Source: Rhyzopertha dominica
Taxonomy: Eukaryota > Arthropoda > Insecta > Coleoptera > Bostrichidae
NCBI GenBank assembly: GCA_025024175.1
Contig: QCXZ01000041.1
Location: 34,591,786-34,655,785 of the forward strand
Direction of reading: 5' to 3'
DNA length: 64,000 nt
Of the stretch, positions 35,581-46,500 are shown piece by piece. The notes beneath the pieces are model-generated. The model was not told the DNA's origin, did no database searches, and was given only the letters and a program-made list of their open reading frames with translations. Every line of letters starts with the position of its first letter. Within the stretch, counting starts at the first letter, position 1. The position numbers and the translations under genes are program-made.

Positions 35581-37243
35581 ACCTCTTATTGTTGTGTAAG
35601 AACCTCGTTACATGCCTATGTTTCGACAAATAGTAATGTCTTCTTCAGGCCTAAGAGAAAAGGACAAAGCGTTTATTGTTCTTTTTTTATAATGCTTTTA
35701 TATTAAGTAGATATTAGAATGCAAGCGGAGAAATTCTAAAACACAATTGGATAGACAAAAATGCAACCCACTGGAGCTTAAAAACTACTGGTAAAAGGAA
35801 ACTATTACAGTAAATTAGATTATAATAGAAGCGAACTTGGTAAAGTATGTGAAAAAATAACTTAAAAGTACGAACACACCAAAAATTTGCGTCAGGTAAC
35901 TGTGGTAAATCGCAGTTTTCCGGATGCATCCTTTAAAGAAGATCGCAACAAGCAATCTTTTGGAAACCAAGAAACTAAGAAATATTGCCAAAAAGTGATG
36001 ATATTTGCCATATAGGTATGGTAGCTGGACGAAGACGAGATGATGAAATGTAAAGTGGTGAGAAACTATTATGATTGTCGATTCCGGTTGTAAATATAAC
36101 ATTTTCTCAGTAAAACTTGGAAACGACTGAAGAGAAACATTCAGGCCACAAGCTCCAAGTCGGACACTAAATAAAACATTAGTGATTTTTAGGGCTTCAT
36201 CGAGTCTCAGATAATCGTGACTTAAAATTGGAACTATACACGTTTACTAACACATTCTTAAACGTGGAGAATGGTTTGATTGTACCGTTGCATTGTACAA
36301 AATTTCATTTTTTTTATCGTGGAGTTCCCCACCAAATCCTTTGTTTCAATAAAGTAAATCATATAACTGCTTCGTTATAGTTTATTGGCAGCTATCATGT
36401 GAATAGAGTAATAATAATTAGTGTAATTGGATATACATAACGTTTTGTGTGTTCACAACAGATCTCTTAGGGGTAATAATAATTAATGAATTATTAGGAA
36501 AGTTGCAAGTCACCAAGAGGATGGTTAGTTTACAGAGAACAGATCTTAACTTCAGTCGCACTGTAAGAGCAAGCGGATTGTCAAATAACTAAACGGAAAT
36601 GTATTTTTTGCCCAAAAATAAAGGTATCTCCTATTAATTTCAGGAAGTGTCCAAACGTAATTATGTTATGTTATGTCAATTATGATTCATAAAATGAAGT
36701 TAAAGGATACCCTCTGTTATAAATAGGAATATTAATCAGTACATGCACACACAATATGACTAGGACTGTTCCCGATTTAGTCTTTTATGCCATATCATCA
36801 CATTTCATATCTAAATTTAATACTTCCTGTATGAATCTAGTTTGATTGTTCGTCCTTGATAAGGCAGTAAACTTTTAAAGAAGCTATTGCAATGCATAAT
36901 CGCATTGATGAATATTAAGCAGGTTACACGTATCAACAATAAAAATCCACCAAATAAGAAATATTCGCAACCTGAAAGAATGCGCTGGCAGCATACGTGC
37001 TTGAAGCAACATACCCAATCTGCACGTCCGCGTCCGTTGAATGACGCAATGAATACATTGTGAATAATTCAGTGCAATTAGGTATTCCTAAACACGTGTT
37101 CGCAAAATGTTAACTAAATTAATGTAAAAATATAAATTAATATTCTGCGTAACATAAAATGGTTTGTTTTGCCTGGGCTACTAGAAATGGGAACCAAATT
37201 ACTAATTCTTCTGAAAAACATATATTATCCACTAAAATGCATG
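35581..37243. other. no assignable gene
   Basis: AT-rich sequence. Short frames at 35714-36102 on the minus strand are low in complexity and hydrophobic and are not convincing. I see no repeat structure until the hairpin elements that follow. Confidence 0.3.
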
Positions 37244-37349
37244 TCTATGCTGTGCTGTCTACACCGCAACCAACTGCAGATAGATCTATTTCGTTATCAT
37301 TATAGCTCATCAGTGCAGTTTAGGCCTAGTGCAGACAGCACGGCATAGA
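37244..37349. mobile_element. 106-bp MITE (element A)
   Basis: The ends TCTATGCTGTGCTGTCT (37244-37260) and AGACAGCACGGCATAGA (37333-37349) are inverted repeats with one mismatch. A second, partial and inverted copy occupies the loop of the neighbouring hairpin at 37580-37646, sharing GTAGTTGGTTGCGGTGTAGA in reverse complement. Confidence 0.75.
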
Positions 37350-37388
37350 ATTATATATCTATATATCAAAGGCTTGGTATGATGTAAG

Positions 37389-37840
37389 TAAGAATTTAGA
37401 TGACAATGCCATTTCTTAGCATTACACTAACATGATGACAAAGCCACCTAGCTGCCTTAACGGGTACTTCCTAAAAAAGTGACCTGTAGCCTGACAAATT
37501 GGCATGCAACTGCATATTTCAATTTAACAGTAGGCCCCCACGGCACTTTTTGCTAGCGGGCAAGAACCGACATACATTATAATGATAGCGAAATAGATCT
37601 ATCTGTAGTTGGTTGCGGTGTAGACAGCACAGCATAGACTTGTTTTAATGTATGTCGGTTCTTGCCCGCTAGCAAAAAGTGTCGTGGGGGTCTGCTGTCA
37701 AATTGAAGTATGCAGTTGCATGCCAATTTGTCAGGCTACAGGTCACTTCCTTTAGGAAGTAGTACCCGTTAAGGCAGCTAGTTGGCTTTGTCATCATGTC
37801 AGTGTAATGCTGACAGATGGCGTTGCCATCTAAATTCTTA
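37389..37840. mobile_element. 452-bp hairpin MITE (element B) with about 190-bp arms
   Basis: The left arm 37389-37579 and the right arm 37647-37840 are reverse complements over almost their full length, with only scattered mismatches and small gaps. The inner ends read CAAGAACCGACATACATTA and its complement. The 67-bp loop is a fragment of MITE A. It has no coding content. If transcribed, the RNA would fold into a very long stem. Confidence 0.9.
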
Positions 37841-38239
37841 TATCTTATCCACGTTTAGTATAAAATAACATTATATTATATTTTGATATGCCCAATTCTT
37901 AATAATACTCAAGTTCTGACAGCTTTGTATTGCATTGGACATTGAAATAAATGCGTTATACCCTTAGGGGATTCTATACAACCAATTCAGGCTTAAGCAT
38001 TGCATCAAATGTCATTTGATTACAAGCACCTCTAGTAAGCATAGATTATGTAGCTTAAGCTAAATAATCACGGAAAACTCCGATATATAATGATACAATG
38101 TCGATGCTTATCAGGAAATATGAGGAAAGATAACCTGCATTTAAATTTGAATATGAAGTTATAAATCAGAAAGAAAATGAAGAGGCAACATCTAATCATA
38201 TTTCAAAGTAAAACGCGATATTATTATAGAGTATATCAA
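37841..38239. other. no assignable feature
   Basis: AT-rich spacer between the hairpin element and the non-LTR retrotransposon. Confidence 0.3.
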
Positions 38240-40640
38240 CGTATGATATATATTTGTCTCCATTGTTCTATTTTTCTTTTCCCAAACACAACACTTTGTT
38301 CAGCATTCGGTCCTCCGCCCTTCTTTCTACATGTCCTAACCACTGTATTCGTTGCGTTTTTATAAACTGCGTTATTGACTCCTTTCCGTATAGATCTTGT
38401 AGTTCAACGTCGTTCCTTCTTTCCCACGTTTCTCCTTCTTTCTCAGCAAATATTTTCCTAAACATTTGCTGTTCCCATACTTCCAATATGTATTGTATGT
38501 GTCAGCAACATTTAATACCCAGGTTTCGCATCCATATGTCACCGTTGGTCGTAGTATTTGTTCTGTATACATGTATTTTTGGTTTCTATGAAACAGTTTT
38601 TGATTTCAAAAAACTGTTTAAACTCTCTGCACATTTATCACCCGTTATTATCCTTTCTTTTATTTCCTCCGCCACACGGTGTCGTGTCACTTGCGTACGT
38701 TAAATACATAAAACGTTATTGTTTGGGCTCTTGATTGGCAAATAATACGTACGAGTTTTTTTATTATTTTTTAATTGAACTATTTCGAAGTAATTAACAT
38801 GAATTTAGGCTATTGTATTAATACACACTTATTAATTATTGTTTTGGTAATTCCATCATGAAAAGTGTGTAAAGGGGGTGAAACTTCGTATGGTATTTCC
38901 GTTGTCTTTCATTCTACGCGAGCAACATATAGTAGCATCATAGAACAGATAGCTATCAATAATGGTTAAAAGAAGACTATATATTCAGGGGTTCGTTAGA
39001 AAGCTTAAACACAACCTTTGTCGCTTCAAATTTATTTCGTATATAGTAATCGCAGAAAATTGGTAAAAACTCCCAACGTGGCGCTTGAAAGTAAATAATT
39101 ATTTAAAATAAAATGTTTAGACAATTTACGTTATCATGCACTAACTGAAAATAACACATTTTACAAGGGTATGAATACAATAAACTGCAATTTTGACCTA
39201 CTCGTATTTTACCCGATAACGCAGTGCCTTCTGTATGTTTTGCTTTTTGGTCTATTGCATAAATAGTCGTGCATGCTAGATTTAATTATGATATTTCACG
39301 AATCCAGTCTTAAAATTAATCTGCAATTATCCCCATGCAGTTGCACTTTCTTCTCAATGCAGGTAAAATTCATTATTAGGGTTTCAACTCAAAATATGTT
39401 TTAATTCCTCCCCCCTCCCATTCCTTTGGTTGTACGCAAGTGTCACATCTAGCAGTAAAGCCACAGACTACCTGGTTGAACAACCACTGGGTTTTTGCAG
39501 AAATATCATGTACGCAAGTGACTTACATTCCCGCGAATCTACCTTCTCTTGTTTTAATATTACCAAATACATGAAGCTATCCACCTTTTCTAATTTCATA
39601 GCTCTACCATCCTTTAATTCTATTTCCAATGTTCCTTGCTGGTCTCCTGTGTTTATTTATATTTACTTTGTCCTACCTGTACTTATTTCTAATTCTATGT
39701 TTCTTGCTTCGGCTCCAATTTTGTCATTACTCTTTGCAACTCTATTTTTTATCTTGCTAGGATTGTCACATCATTCACAAATGCAAGACACTGATGGCTC
39801 TTATTTAATACTGTGCCTACTCTATTTATTCCACTTTTTCTGATTACTTGCTCCAGTACTATATCAAATGCGGTCCCCATGCCTAAGGCCTTTGCTCACT
39901 GTGAAAGATACTGAAGTACAATTAATTTTATCTTTTATTTTCATCGTCATCTTCACCAGACGTATCAAGTTGTTTGGTATGGCAATTTTTTCATAGTAGA
40001 AAATGTGCTTTCTTCTTATAGAATCGTTTAAAATCAAAAGCAGCGTCCTTTGTTATGTTCGTAATACGTAGTTTGTATTCTCTTGAGCACAAAAAATTGG
40101 TCTATTACTGAACGGTTTTTACCTATTTCGCTTTCTGTGTATAGCTGCATTCTATTTCGAATAAGCGTTGTTAATATCTTGTATATACATTGTGTCCAGT
40201 AACGCGATTCCCTTTTTGTGAAGTGTATTATTATACTTTCCTTCCATATGTCTGGAATTTTTTTCTTGTTGCTATATTCTTACGATTAATTCGTAGGAAA
40301 CAGATGCTAATTGTTATCCTCCATATTTTATTAATTCGGCCGCTATTGCATTTCCACCGGAACTTTTGTTTCTTTTAGCTGACTTATTATTTTCTTCACT
40401 TATTTTTGTCTGTTCAGGAATGTTTGTCTGGTTATCTTCTTTATATTCCTCCTCAAATTCGTTTTTGTCCTGCTCAGTGTTATGTCCATTAAAGATTTCA
40501 TCAAAATACTCTTTTTCTTCCCCACCTAGTAATTTGCCTTCTTTATCGTTACAAAACAGAAATACTTGTCACAGCTAGTCTTTAACCTCTGATAGAAGCT
40601 TCTTATCTCTTACCTCTTTTACGAATCCTCAAAACCTTTC
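38240..40640 (-). pseudogene. non-LTR retrotransposon reverse transcriptase relic
   Basis: Minus-strand pieces follow the order of a LINE reverse transcriptase. From high to low coordinate they are NKSSGGNAIAAELIKYGG (the K-x-P-G-x-D-x-I-x-x-E-L region), IRKSGINRVGTVLNKSHQ and CLAFVNDVTILAR (the catalytic YADD box, degraded to FVND). Then come KVDSFMYL, and after an 837-bp insertion EEIKERI, RPTVTYGCETWVL and finally RIQWLGHVERR. The last two are typical of the C-terminus of many arthropod LINEs (L-R-W-x-G-H-V-x-R). Stops and frameshifts are frequent. I cannot assign the clade, though RTE- or CR1-like is possible. A (GAT)n-like tract near 40702-40722 lies beyond the 5' side. Confidence 0.85.
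38686..39522. mobile_element. 837-bp TIR element inserted in the LINE relic
   Basis: GTCACTTGCGTAC (38686-38698) and GTACGCAAGTGAC (39510-39522) are perfect 13-bp inverted repeats. A further copy of the right motif lies inside at 39432-39446. LINE-like reading stops at 39523 and resumes at 38685, so the interval is an insertion, although I cannot define a target duplication. The interior encodes nothing recognisable. Confidence 0.65.
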
Positions 40641-41895
40641 ACGTACGATAATTCCATAAATGATTTTATCCGCATTGAGTGCAAAACACACTGACATTCT
40701 TGATGAAGATGATGATGATGATCCAAACGAGCTGTGATGAATTATACGACGAATATAATCAAGTCTAAATACCATTAGACACAAATATTAATATGTGTGT
40801 AATACTGATGTGCTGTTATTTTATAGGTAGGATATTTTTGCGGAGGAAACGAAAATGTTCGTGCTATCGCTGGTCTTATTATGGTATGCATTGCTAGCCA
40901 TCCTTCCTATTCAATTCTTACAACAAGAAGTATTGTACATTAGACGTGTGAAAAGCATGACGTGGCTTTGCAGTTAAAAATAGCCTGGTTTATGTCTACT
41001 CTCTACGTCGTTTAATACTGACCATAAAATTAATATAACTCAGGTGAATCATACTAGCAGCTTTCAAAGTGATTTGATACACACCAGACCCAGCTTTCAG
41101 TGCATTTGTGTTACTTGTTACTACAACATAACAGGAAGTCTGATACTCGGCATGAATCAGTATATCACACTGTAGCATCGAATAGTATCATGTTCGTATA
41201 TATCTAATAAATTAGTTATGTGATGGGCCAGCACTTTCTTTTTGTGTAAAAAGCGAGATAACATCGAAGAGATAGAACATCTAGGTATACAATAATTATG
41301 CGGAAAAGCATTCTTGATTTCATGCAAAAATTATCCATTGTACTATAGTACGTTGGCATTTGGTTCTATGCATGCTAGTAACATTGTCGTGACTTCGAAG
41401 TAAGTAATACAAATACTGCCTAAAAATATAGTACAGAGCTTTTAAAAAGCAATGTATGAATTCGATAAAATTGATAAAAGGTTTCATTTAAAAATTCGCT
41501 AAGACAAGTCGACTGATTTGAATTAAATTTAACTTCCAGAGGTATTTTAAATAATTATTGTTCCACTTTTGTAATAATGTTGGAGTCATTAACGTTTTAT
41601 TTAAGTAAAAATACTAACAGTTTGGAAAGATCTATTATTTCTGTGTGCAATTCAGCAAATTTTCGAGAAAATCAGTACGGTTTAGCATTTACAGTATTAG
41701 GCGGTAAGTCCCTTTTTCTGACATCATAAATTTCATTAAATCAAGCGTCAAGTTCGAGTGTGTTATCAATTGAGTTTATGTGCTATCAATAAGTTAGTAG
41801 ACCGAAACCATCGTCTAGCTGTCCTTGAACAATTTTCGAGAAAACTGAGAAAAATCACAGTGTAGTTTTATTAAATAAAAGGTAAGATGCATTCT
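40641..41895. other. no assignable gene
   Basis: The left part may hold the degraded 5' end of the LINE. The rest is AT-rich, and I see no conserved motif on either strand. Confidence 0.3.
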
Positions 41896-41899
41896 ACAC

Positions 41900-42560
41900 A
41901 CAAATTAAGTGTCCAAAGCCGGAAAAAATTATTTGTGGGCATTGTCAATCGCTTCCGGTGTTATTCGCCGTACGTCCACGCGGATTCTGTCTTTCAGATC
42001 TTCTAATTACTGGGGCGATCTAAACAAACGTTACTTTCGAGACAGCCACATAAAAAATCAAACTAAGGTGCTAAATCGGGTGACCTCGCAGCGCATTCGA
42101 TGGAACTTATGCCAATCCACTGCTTTTTTTTTAAATTTCGTACAGTGGCTGCAAAGTGACGGAGTGCAGTGCCTATAAGTCGATCAGATCGAAGGTCCAG
42201 GTTTAGTGGATTTAGAAATAATACTGCGAGAGTGGGGATAAGATAGGACTGAAGAAATTCAAGGTAGTAGTTGCCAGTCATCTTTCCTTTAAAGAAATAG
42301 AAGCCGAAAACTCGTCCCTCAACAATATCACACCATACGTTAACTTTTTGGAGTTGCTGAGTAGCTATGTGCTTGTAGCGTCCAGCTTGGATTTTCTGCT
42401 GTCCAATACCGACAATCTTGCAATTCATAAATTTTGCATTCGTTCACAAAACTCGTCTTCTATCTAAATCATCTTATGATGCTGAACTAGGCTAACTTTG
42501 TGTGAATGGTAGTTCCCATTTCCGATTAGGATGAGTCGGATTGAACAGTTGAGTTGCCTC
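41900..42560 (-). pseudogene. Tc1/mariner-type transposase relic
   Basis: The longest open piece (42428 down to 42063) reads QQLQKVNVWCDIVEGRVFGF, then GKMTGNYYLEFLQSYLIPTL, and ends with SIECAARSPDLAP. These correspond to the V-N-V-W-x-G-I, L-T-G-x-x-Y-L-x-F-L-Q and P-A-R-S-P-D-L blocks of the DDE/D core. Downstream in other frames are LEDLKDRIRVDVRRITPEAI; upstream are DRMRTQQEATQLF and DDLDRRRVL (matching E-D-D-x-D-R-R). The catalytic Q-D-G-A-P-P-H block is missing or scrambled. Stops occur outside the main frame. Confidence 0.85.
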
Positions 42561-44019
42561 TTGCTGCGTACGCATCCTATCTCCATAACTAACCATGCAC
42601 AATATGTCAATATTCCCCTGTTCACTTAACTTCAACACTTTTCGATTTGAGTCTTTTCACTGGTTGCTCTTTACTCACTTACTGACAGCATATAACCTCA
42701 ACTGGAAACACGCTCAAACTGGAGACTTGATGTAATGTCAGCAAGAGATACTTGTGGCTAAATCAGGTGCTCTAAATTGTATAAACGCTAAGCCGCAGCC
42801 TTAACTTCAGTACAGATTTACTCAAAAGTTTCTTATGTAACGTAGTTCAAAAATTGCGAAGCGTACGCAGAAAATGAGATCTTTCCAAATTCGCAATAGA
42901 AATTAGGGCTTCTACAAAAAAATGTCACCATCATTTCAAAAATGTCTGAAATTACCTCCACAAGTCAAANTTAATTTGAATTTTAAAATCAATTTTTTTG
43001 CATTTGTTGTACATTCCCTACTTTTTTAAAGCACGTACCTACGAATACGATTAGCGCTTTGATTGACGCAATTACGTTTTTGATGCAAAGCAAAGTCCAT
43101 CATCGTTTGTAACAGACCTTGAACGCAATCCAAGCTGTATTTATATTTGGCCTTTTGGACATTCTGGAACGAAACATTTTGTAGAATACGTCCACAGACA
43201 CGCGTTGTACACCGAACCAGGTTTCTTCCGTGTTAATCACGCTGCGTTGGGAGTTTTTGACCTGGCGCTGTTACGAAAACGCATCACTATTTTTGGCTGA
43301 GCGTATCCATAGGGCTCTATTTTTAAATGTAGCATGCGTCCATCCCACAGTTTTACGACGTTAGCATAAATGAGTTTGTTTTAGCGGGCGAGACCAAAAT
43401 AGAGGTAAGGAACACATCCAGGAAGACTCGATGCAGATTAATTTCCCTAACAGTTTACAAAAATCTCATTCCAGTTTGTTTCCTCTAGGGATTGGCGAAA
43501 ACAGTTTGCTGTTTTGCTGGTTGGCGAATAACTTGTTAACCGAGGAAAGAGTTCTTCCACAAACGCAATTAAAATTGCTGTGTACCTAAAAATACAGTTC
43601 ATGTTTGGCTTGATGGGCAGCTGTGAGAAACTGCTGACAAGACATGGCCGCTTTCTGCATCAGCCAAATTTTACGCTACTCAACTTAAACGGTTTAATTT
43701 GAATGAATGAAGATTGACTTACACAAGTATGTCAGATAATAACAAATAAAAAGAGGAATTAAAATGCAGAAACGTTCAACGATGCAGAACAAAAGCGGCA
43801 GTAGGCAAGACCTCTCTCGGATATGGCAGTAGCAGATGTAGGGAATTGAGAAGATAAAGACAATTATAAAATAAAGAACTGAGAAGCCGAAACCTTCAAA
43901 TAAAAAATCACAGCAGTAAAGGAAGAACTAGAGATCCGTAAAGATATATACCTAAATAACTTACAAAGGAATTTAAATCTTGTAAATGAAACGACAACGA
44001 CAAAATCGGTAATTTAAAG
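42561..44019. other. no assignable gene
   Basis: From 43080 to 43700 the composition is more balanced, with fragmentary open stretches on both strands that may be old transposon sequence, but nothing I can name. One N falls at about 42970. Confidence 0.3.
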
Positions 44020-44866
44020 GGCTGTCTCATTAATAAAGAGACAAAGTTCATTTTTTTATAATAAATCGTGGGTGGCTTTGAGTAAAACAAAATTATCAGT
44101 CTGACATTTACCATTGTTGATACTTGTTTATTAAACTGTGTTTTTGTGTCAGTGAAGATGAAAGCTTTGCAAAAATAGTTGTTCGGCATTATGAACAATA
44201 AGGTAAATCAGAATGTATTCAACACTTTAAACGAGAGGGTGTTAGAAGAACCACCATCTTTAGAATAATAAAAGGGTACGAAGATACCGGAAGTGCAGAA
44301 TTCCGAAAAATTCCAGGACGTCAAGGTCCGAAAGAACCCCGAGGAATATAAAACAGGTAAATACAGTGTTTACGAAAACACTATCGACTTCTGTGAGAAA
44401 TGCAGCTACAAAGTTGGATCTGGACAAATCAGCAGTGTCACGGATTAAATTAAAGGATCTAGAAATGAAGGCATTTTCAAAATTATTAGCGCCAAAATAC
44501 TTGAAAGACCAAGAAATACGTGCCAAAAGAGGATGTCGAAAAGTGTATGAGAAAACGCTACAAAAAAACTTTGTAAAAAAGAATTTAAAAAGAATCTGGT
44601 TAAGCCGAAAAGTTTGCGTGCATTTAAAAATAGGTGGACTCGAATCAGCAGAAAAGTCGGTGAACAGTCGGGAAATGCTGTAATGCACAGAGCAGCAATA
44701 AACTTGAGAAAAATAGGTTATGCGGGACTTGCTGGAGCAAATTTGATATGATTTACGTAGAACAGTGTTACATAAATATTTAAGTAGAAATTAAAATTTA
44801 ATTGTTCTTTAAATAAAAAATAAATAAATTATAAAGTAATTTGGTCTCTTTACTTATGAGACAGCC
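44020..44866. mobile_element. Tc1-like element with about 26-bp TIRs
   Basis: The left end GGCTGTCTCATTAATAAAG and the right end, reverse-complemented as GGCTGTCTCATAAGTAAAG, match over about 26 bp with a few differences. The 847-bp element is internally deleted. It keeps an N-terminal DNA-binding region, and a short C-terminal tail reads AVMHRAAINLRKIGYAGL. Confidence 0.8.
44185..44750 (+). pseudogene. Tc1-like transposase, internally deleted
   Basis: The first frame reads ECIQHFKREGVRRTTIFRII, then KGYEDTGSAEFRKIPGRQGP, matching the paired HTH and the G-R-P-like linker of Tc1-type transposases. The frame then shifts, and from 44366 a 105-codon open stretch reads STSVRNAATKLDLDKSAVSR, the second HTH (S-x-R-x-A-A-x-x-L-x-x-S-x-x-S-V-x-R). 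The catalytic domain is almost wholly absent. The element could only move in trans. Confidence 0.75.
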
Positions 44867-45649
44867 GCTTGCGTACATACAAACAAAAACCACATATTCG
44901 AAAGATGAGTAGAACGCTTTCGTCATTTTATAATATCAGGCGTTCATAAAAAAAGAAAACGGTGACGGTTTCTGATGTCGTTCTGAACGAACGTTGCAGT
45001 AGATCTCTATAAAACGCAGGTTTTCGCAACCGCCACATACGACCTATTTTCCATTTTGACAGTTGTGTAATTGAGTTTTTAAATATAGAATGTTTGAACT
45101 GATATTGTCAAAAAGATGTGTTAGCTTTTGTGCATCAACTATTCGTGCCCAACCTACTTTCTAATAATCCTGCTCAGCTGTTTATGTCACTAAAGGAACA
45201 GAAAATAGTAGAATCTTTGCTTTTCTTACAAACTCTGCATGGAGAGCAACGTGAATGCAAAATATGCGAATCGACAAACAGTGGAATCATACCGATGGAT
45301 TGCGTTTGTGTGCGGTGTAATAGAAATTTACACTAACTTAAGCCAAATGCAGTTCCAACATTATTTAACGTCCCTAAATCACTTAATATTAGCAGTCCAC
45401 CTTCACGAAAATCATTGTGTAAGGCTAAGTTTTTATTTGGATGCAATATTTCTGCTGTTTTTTCTTTTACATTAATAATATGAGATATACGTTGATATAC
45501 ATTTTCAACCCATTGGCTCTTATTAGAACTGCCACCTGGGACAAAGATCGCAGCTAACGCCTTAGTCAAGGTAAGAAGTAGTAACTGAACTGTTACTTGT
45601 GTTGATTGATTGTTCTATTTTTATTTTAATAATCATAATAATAATATTT
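44867..45649. other. unassigned short frames
   Basis: A plus-strand frame (45118-45336) ends in CKIC and CVCVRC, two closely spaced Cys pairs that could be a zinc knuckle. Without other support I cannot say whether it is a real domain. A minus-strand frame at 45333-45569 is also open. Neither matches a family I know. Confidence 0.25.
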
Positions 45650-46500
45650 ATTTGCCAACAGGTTAGCACCCAATTACAGGAAAATGTGTAACTTATAATA
45701 TACCAAACATACACCACGACGAAATCTAAGATTAAGAATGACAAAAATTTAAGAAATTTTCTTTGCACAGACTCTAATTGGCATAACATCTATACATGGA
45801 AAACCATATTAATGCTGAGTATTCTAATTTAGCGCAAACAAAGGAATTATACAGCGTTTGTAAAGTAATGTGCGCGCCAGGAAAGAAGGCAGTGGGGACA
45901 AAAATTGGCGCGAGATATTTAAATCATTGGCGTGTCCGCCATTATTCATGGTCGCAATTTCAGGCTAGCACGGCGAACAAATTTATTAACTCGGCCCACC
46001 CTGTCATTCTTGCTCCGTTCAAATTGTGGACGATGTTACATTCCTAAGGTGCGACCCCTTTCCTGGTGCGCACATAACGTACGTTGGAAAACTCTACAAT
46101 TTCTGTAAATAAAACCGCAGGATCGCAAGATTTTTCAACTGTGTTCAAGATATGATCGTTAAACGTAAACTTTTAATCGAAAATAACACCACGAACTATA
46201 AATTTCTGAACTCTATTTAAAACCACATCGCTGATTTTGTACTGATGATGAATTACATTATATTTAGATACATTAAAATCTAAGCGACTACGATTACACC
46301 ACGTGGTTTAATTTATATCATTTTGCAGAATAGAACAGTGGTCAAAAGAGGAAATATTTGTAAATATCTGCATCTGCAAACATTAATAAATATTAAACAA
46401 CTTAATGACTCAGGCAAATCGTTGATAAATAATCTTTCAATCAAATCAATCTTTCTGTGCTGCGGTTATCCAAAGGGTACTCAGCGATTTATAAACGTTT
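45650..46500 (-). pseudogene. Jockey-like non-LTR reverse transcriptase relic
   Basis: From high to low coordinate the minus strand gives LFINDLPESL (the F-I-N-D-L-P block before the active site), LDFNVSKYNVIHHQYKISDV, and VLNRVQKFIVRGVIFD followed by FTFNDHI (V-x-D-L-G-V-x-F-D-x-x-L-x-F-x-x-H-I). Below a 206-bp insertion come LEYSALIW and LESVQRKFLKFLSF (L-E-x-V-Q-R-K-F). This series is characteristic of the thumb and C-terminal region of Jockey-type elements. The YADD box is disrupted and stops are common. Confidence 0.8.
45869..46074. mobile_element. 206-bp Harbinger-like MITE inside the Jockey relic
   Basis: The ends are TGTGCGCGCCAGGAAAG and CTTTCCTGGTGCGCACA, inverted over 17 bp with one mismatch. 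The flanks are TAA on both sides (45866-45868 and 46075-46077), the 3-bp duplication typical of PIF/Harbinger insertions. The surrounding reverse transcriptase reading is split exactly at these borders. The insert is richer in GC and CpG than its host. Confidence 0.75.

Noticed and set aside
38254..38703. 149-codon plus-strand frame resembling a membrane protein
   Set aside because: Antisense to the C-terminal LINE blocks VTYGCETW and RIQWLGHV, which explain the strand better.
39430..39843. 137-codon plus-strand frame with hydrophobic segments
   Set aside because: It is antisense to the LINE reverse transcriptase region (FVND box) and to the inserted element; the hydrophobic look comes from reading Asn/Lys-rich coding DNA backwards.
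43080..43700. Possible THAP-like motif on the minus strand (CFVPECPKG)
   Set aside because: Only the first Cys pair looks right; the F-x-FP and W blocks are missing and the frame breaks soon after.
44260..44688. 142-codon minus-strand frame
   Set aside because: Antisense shadow of the Tc1-like transposase N-terminus.
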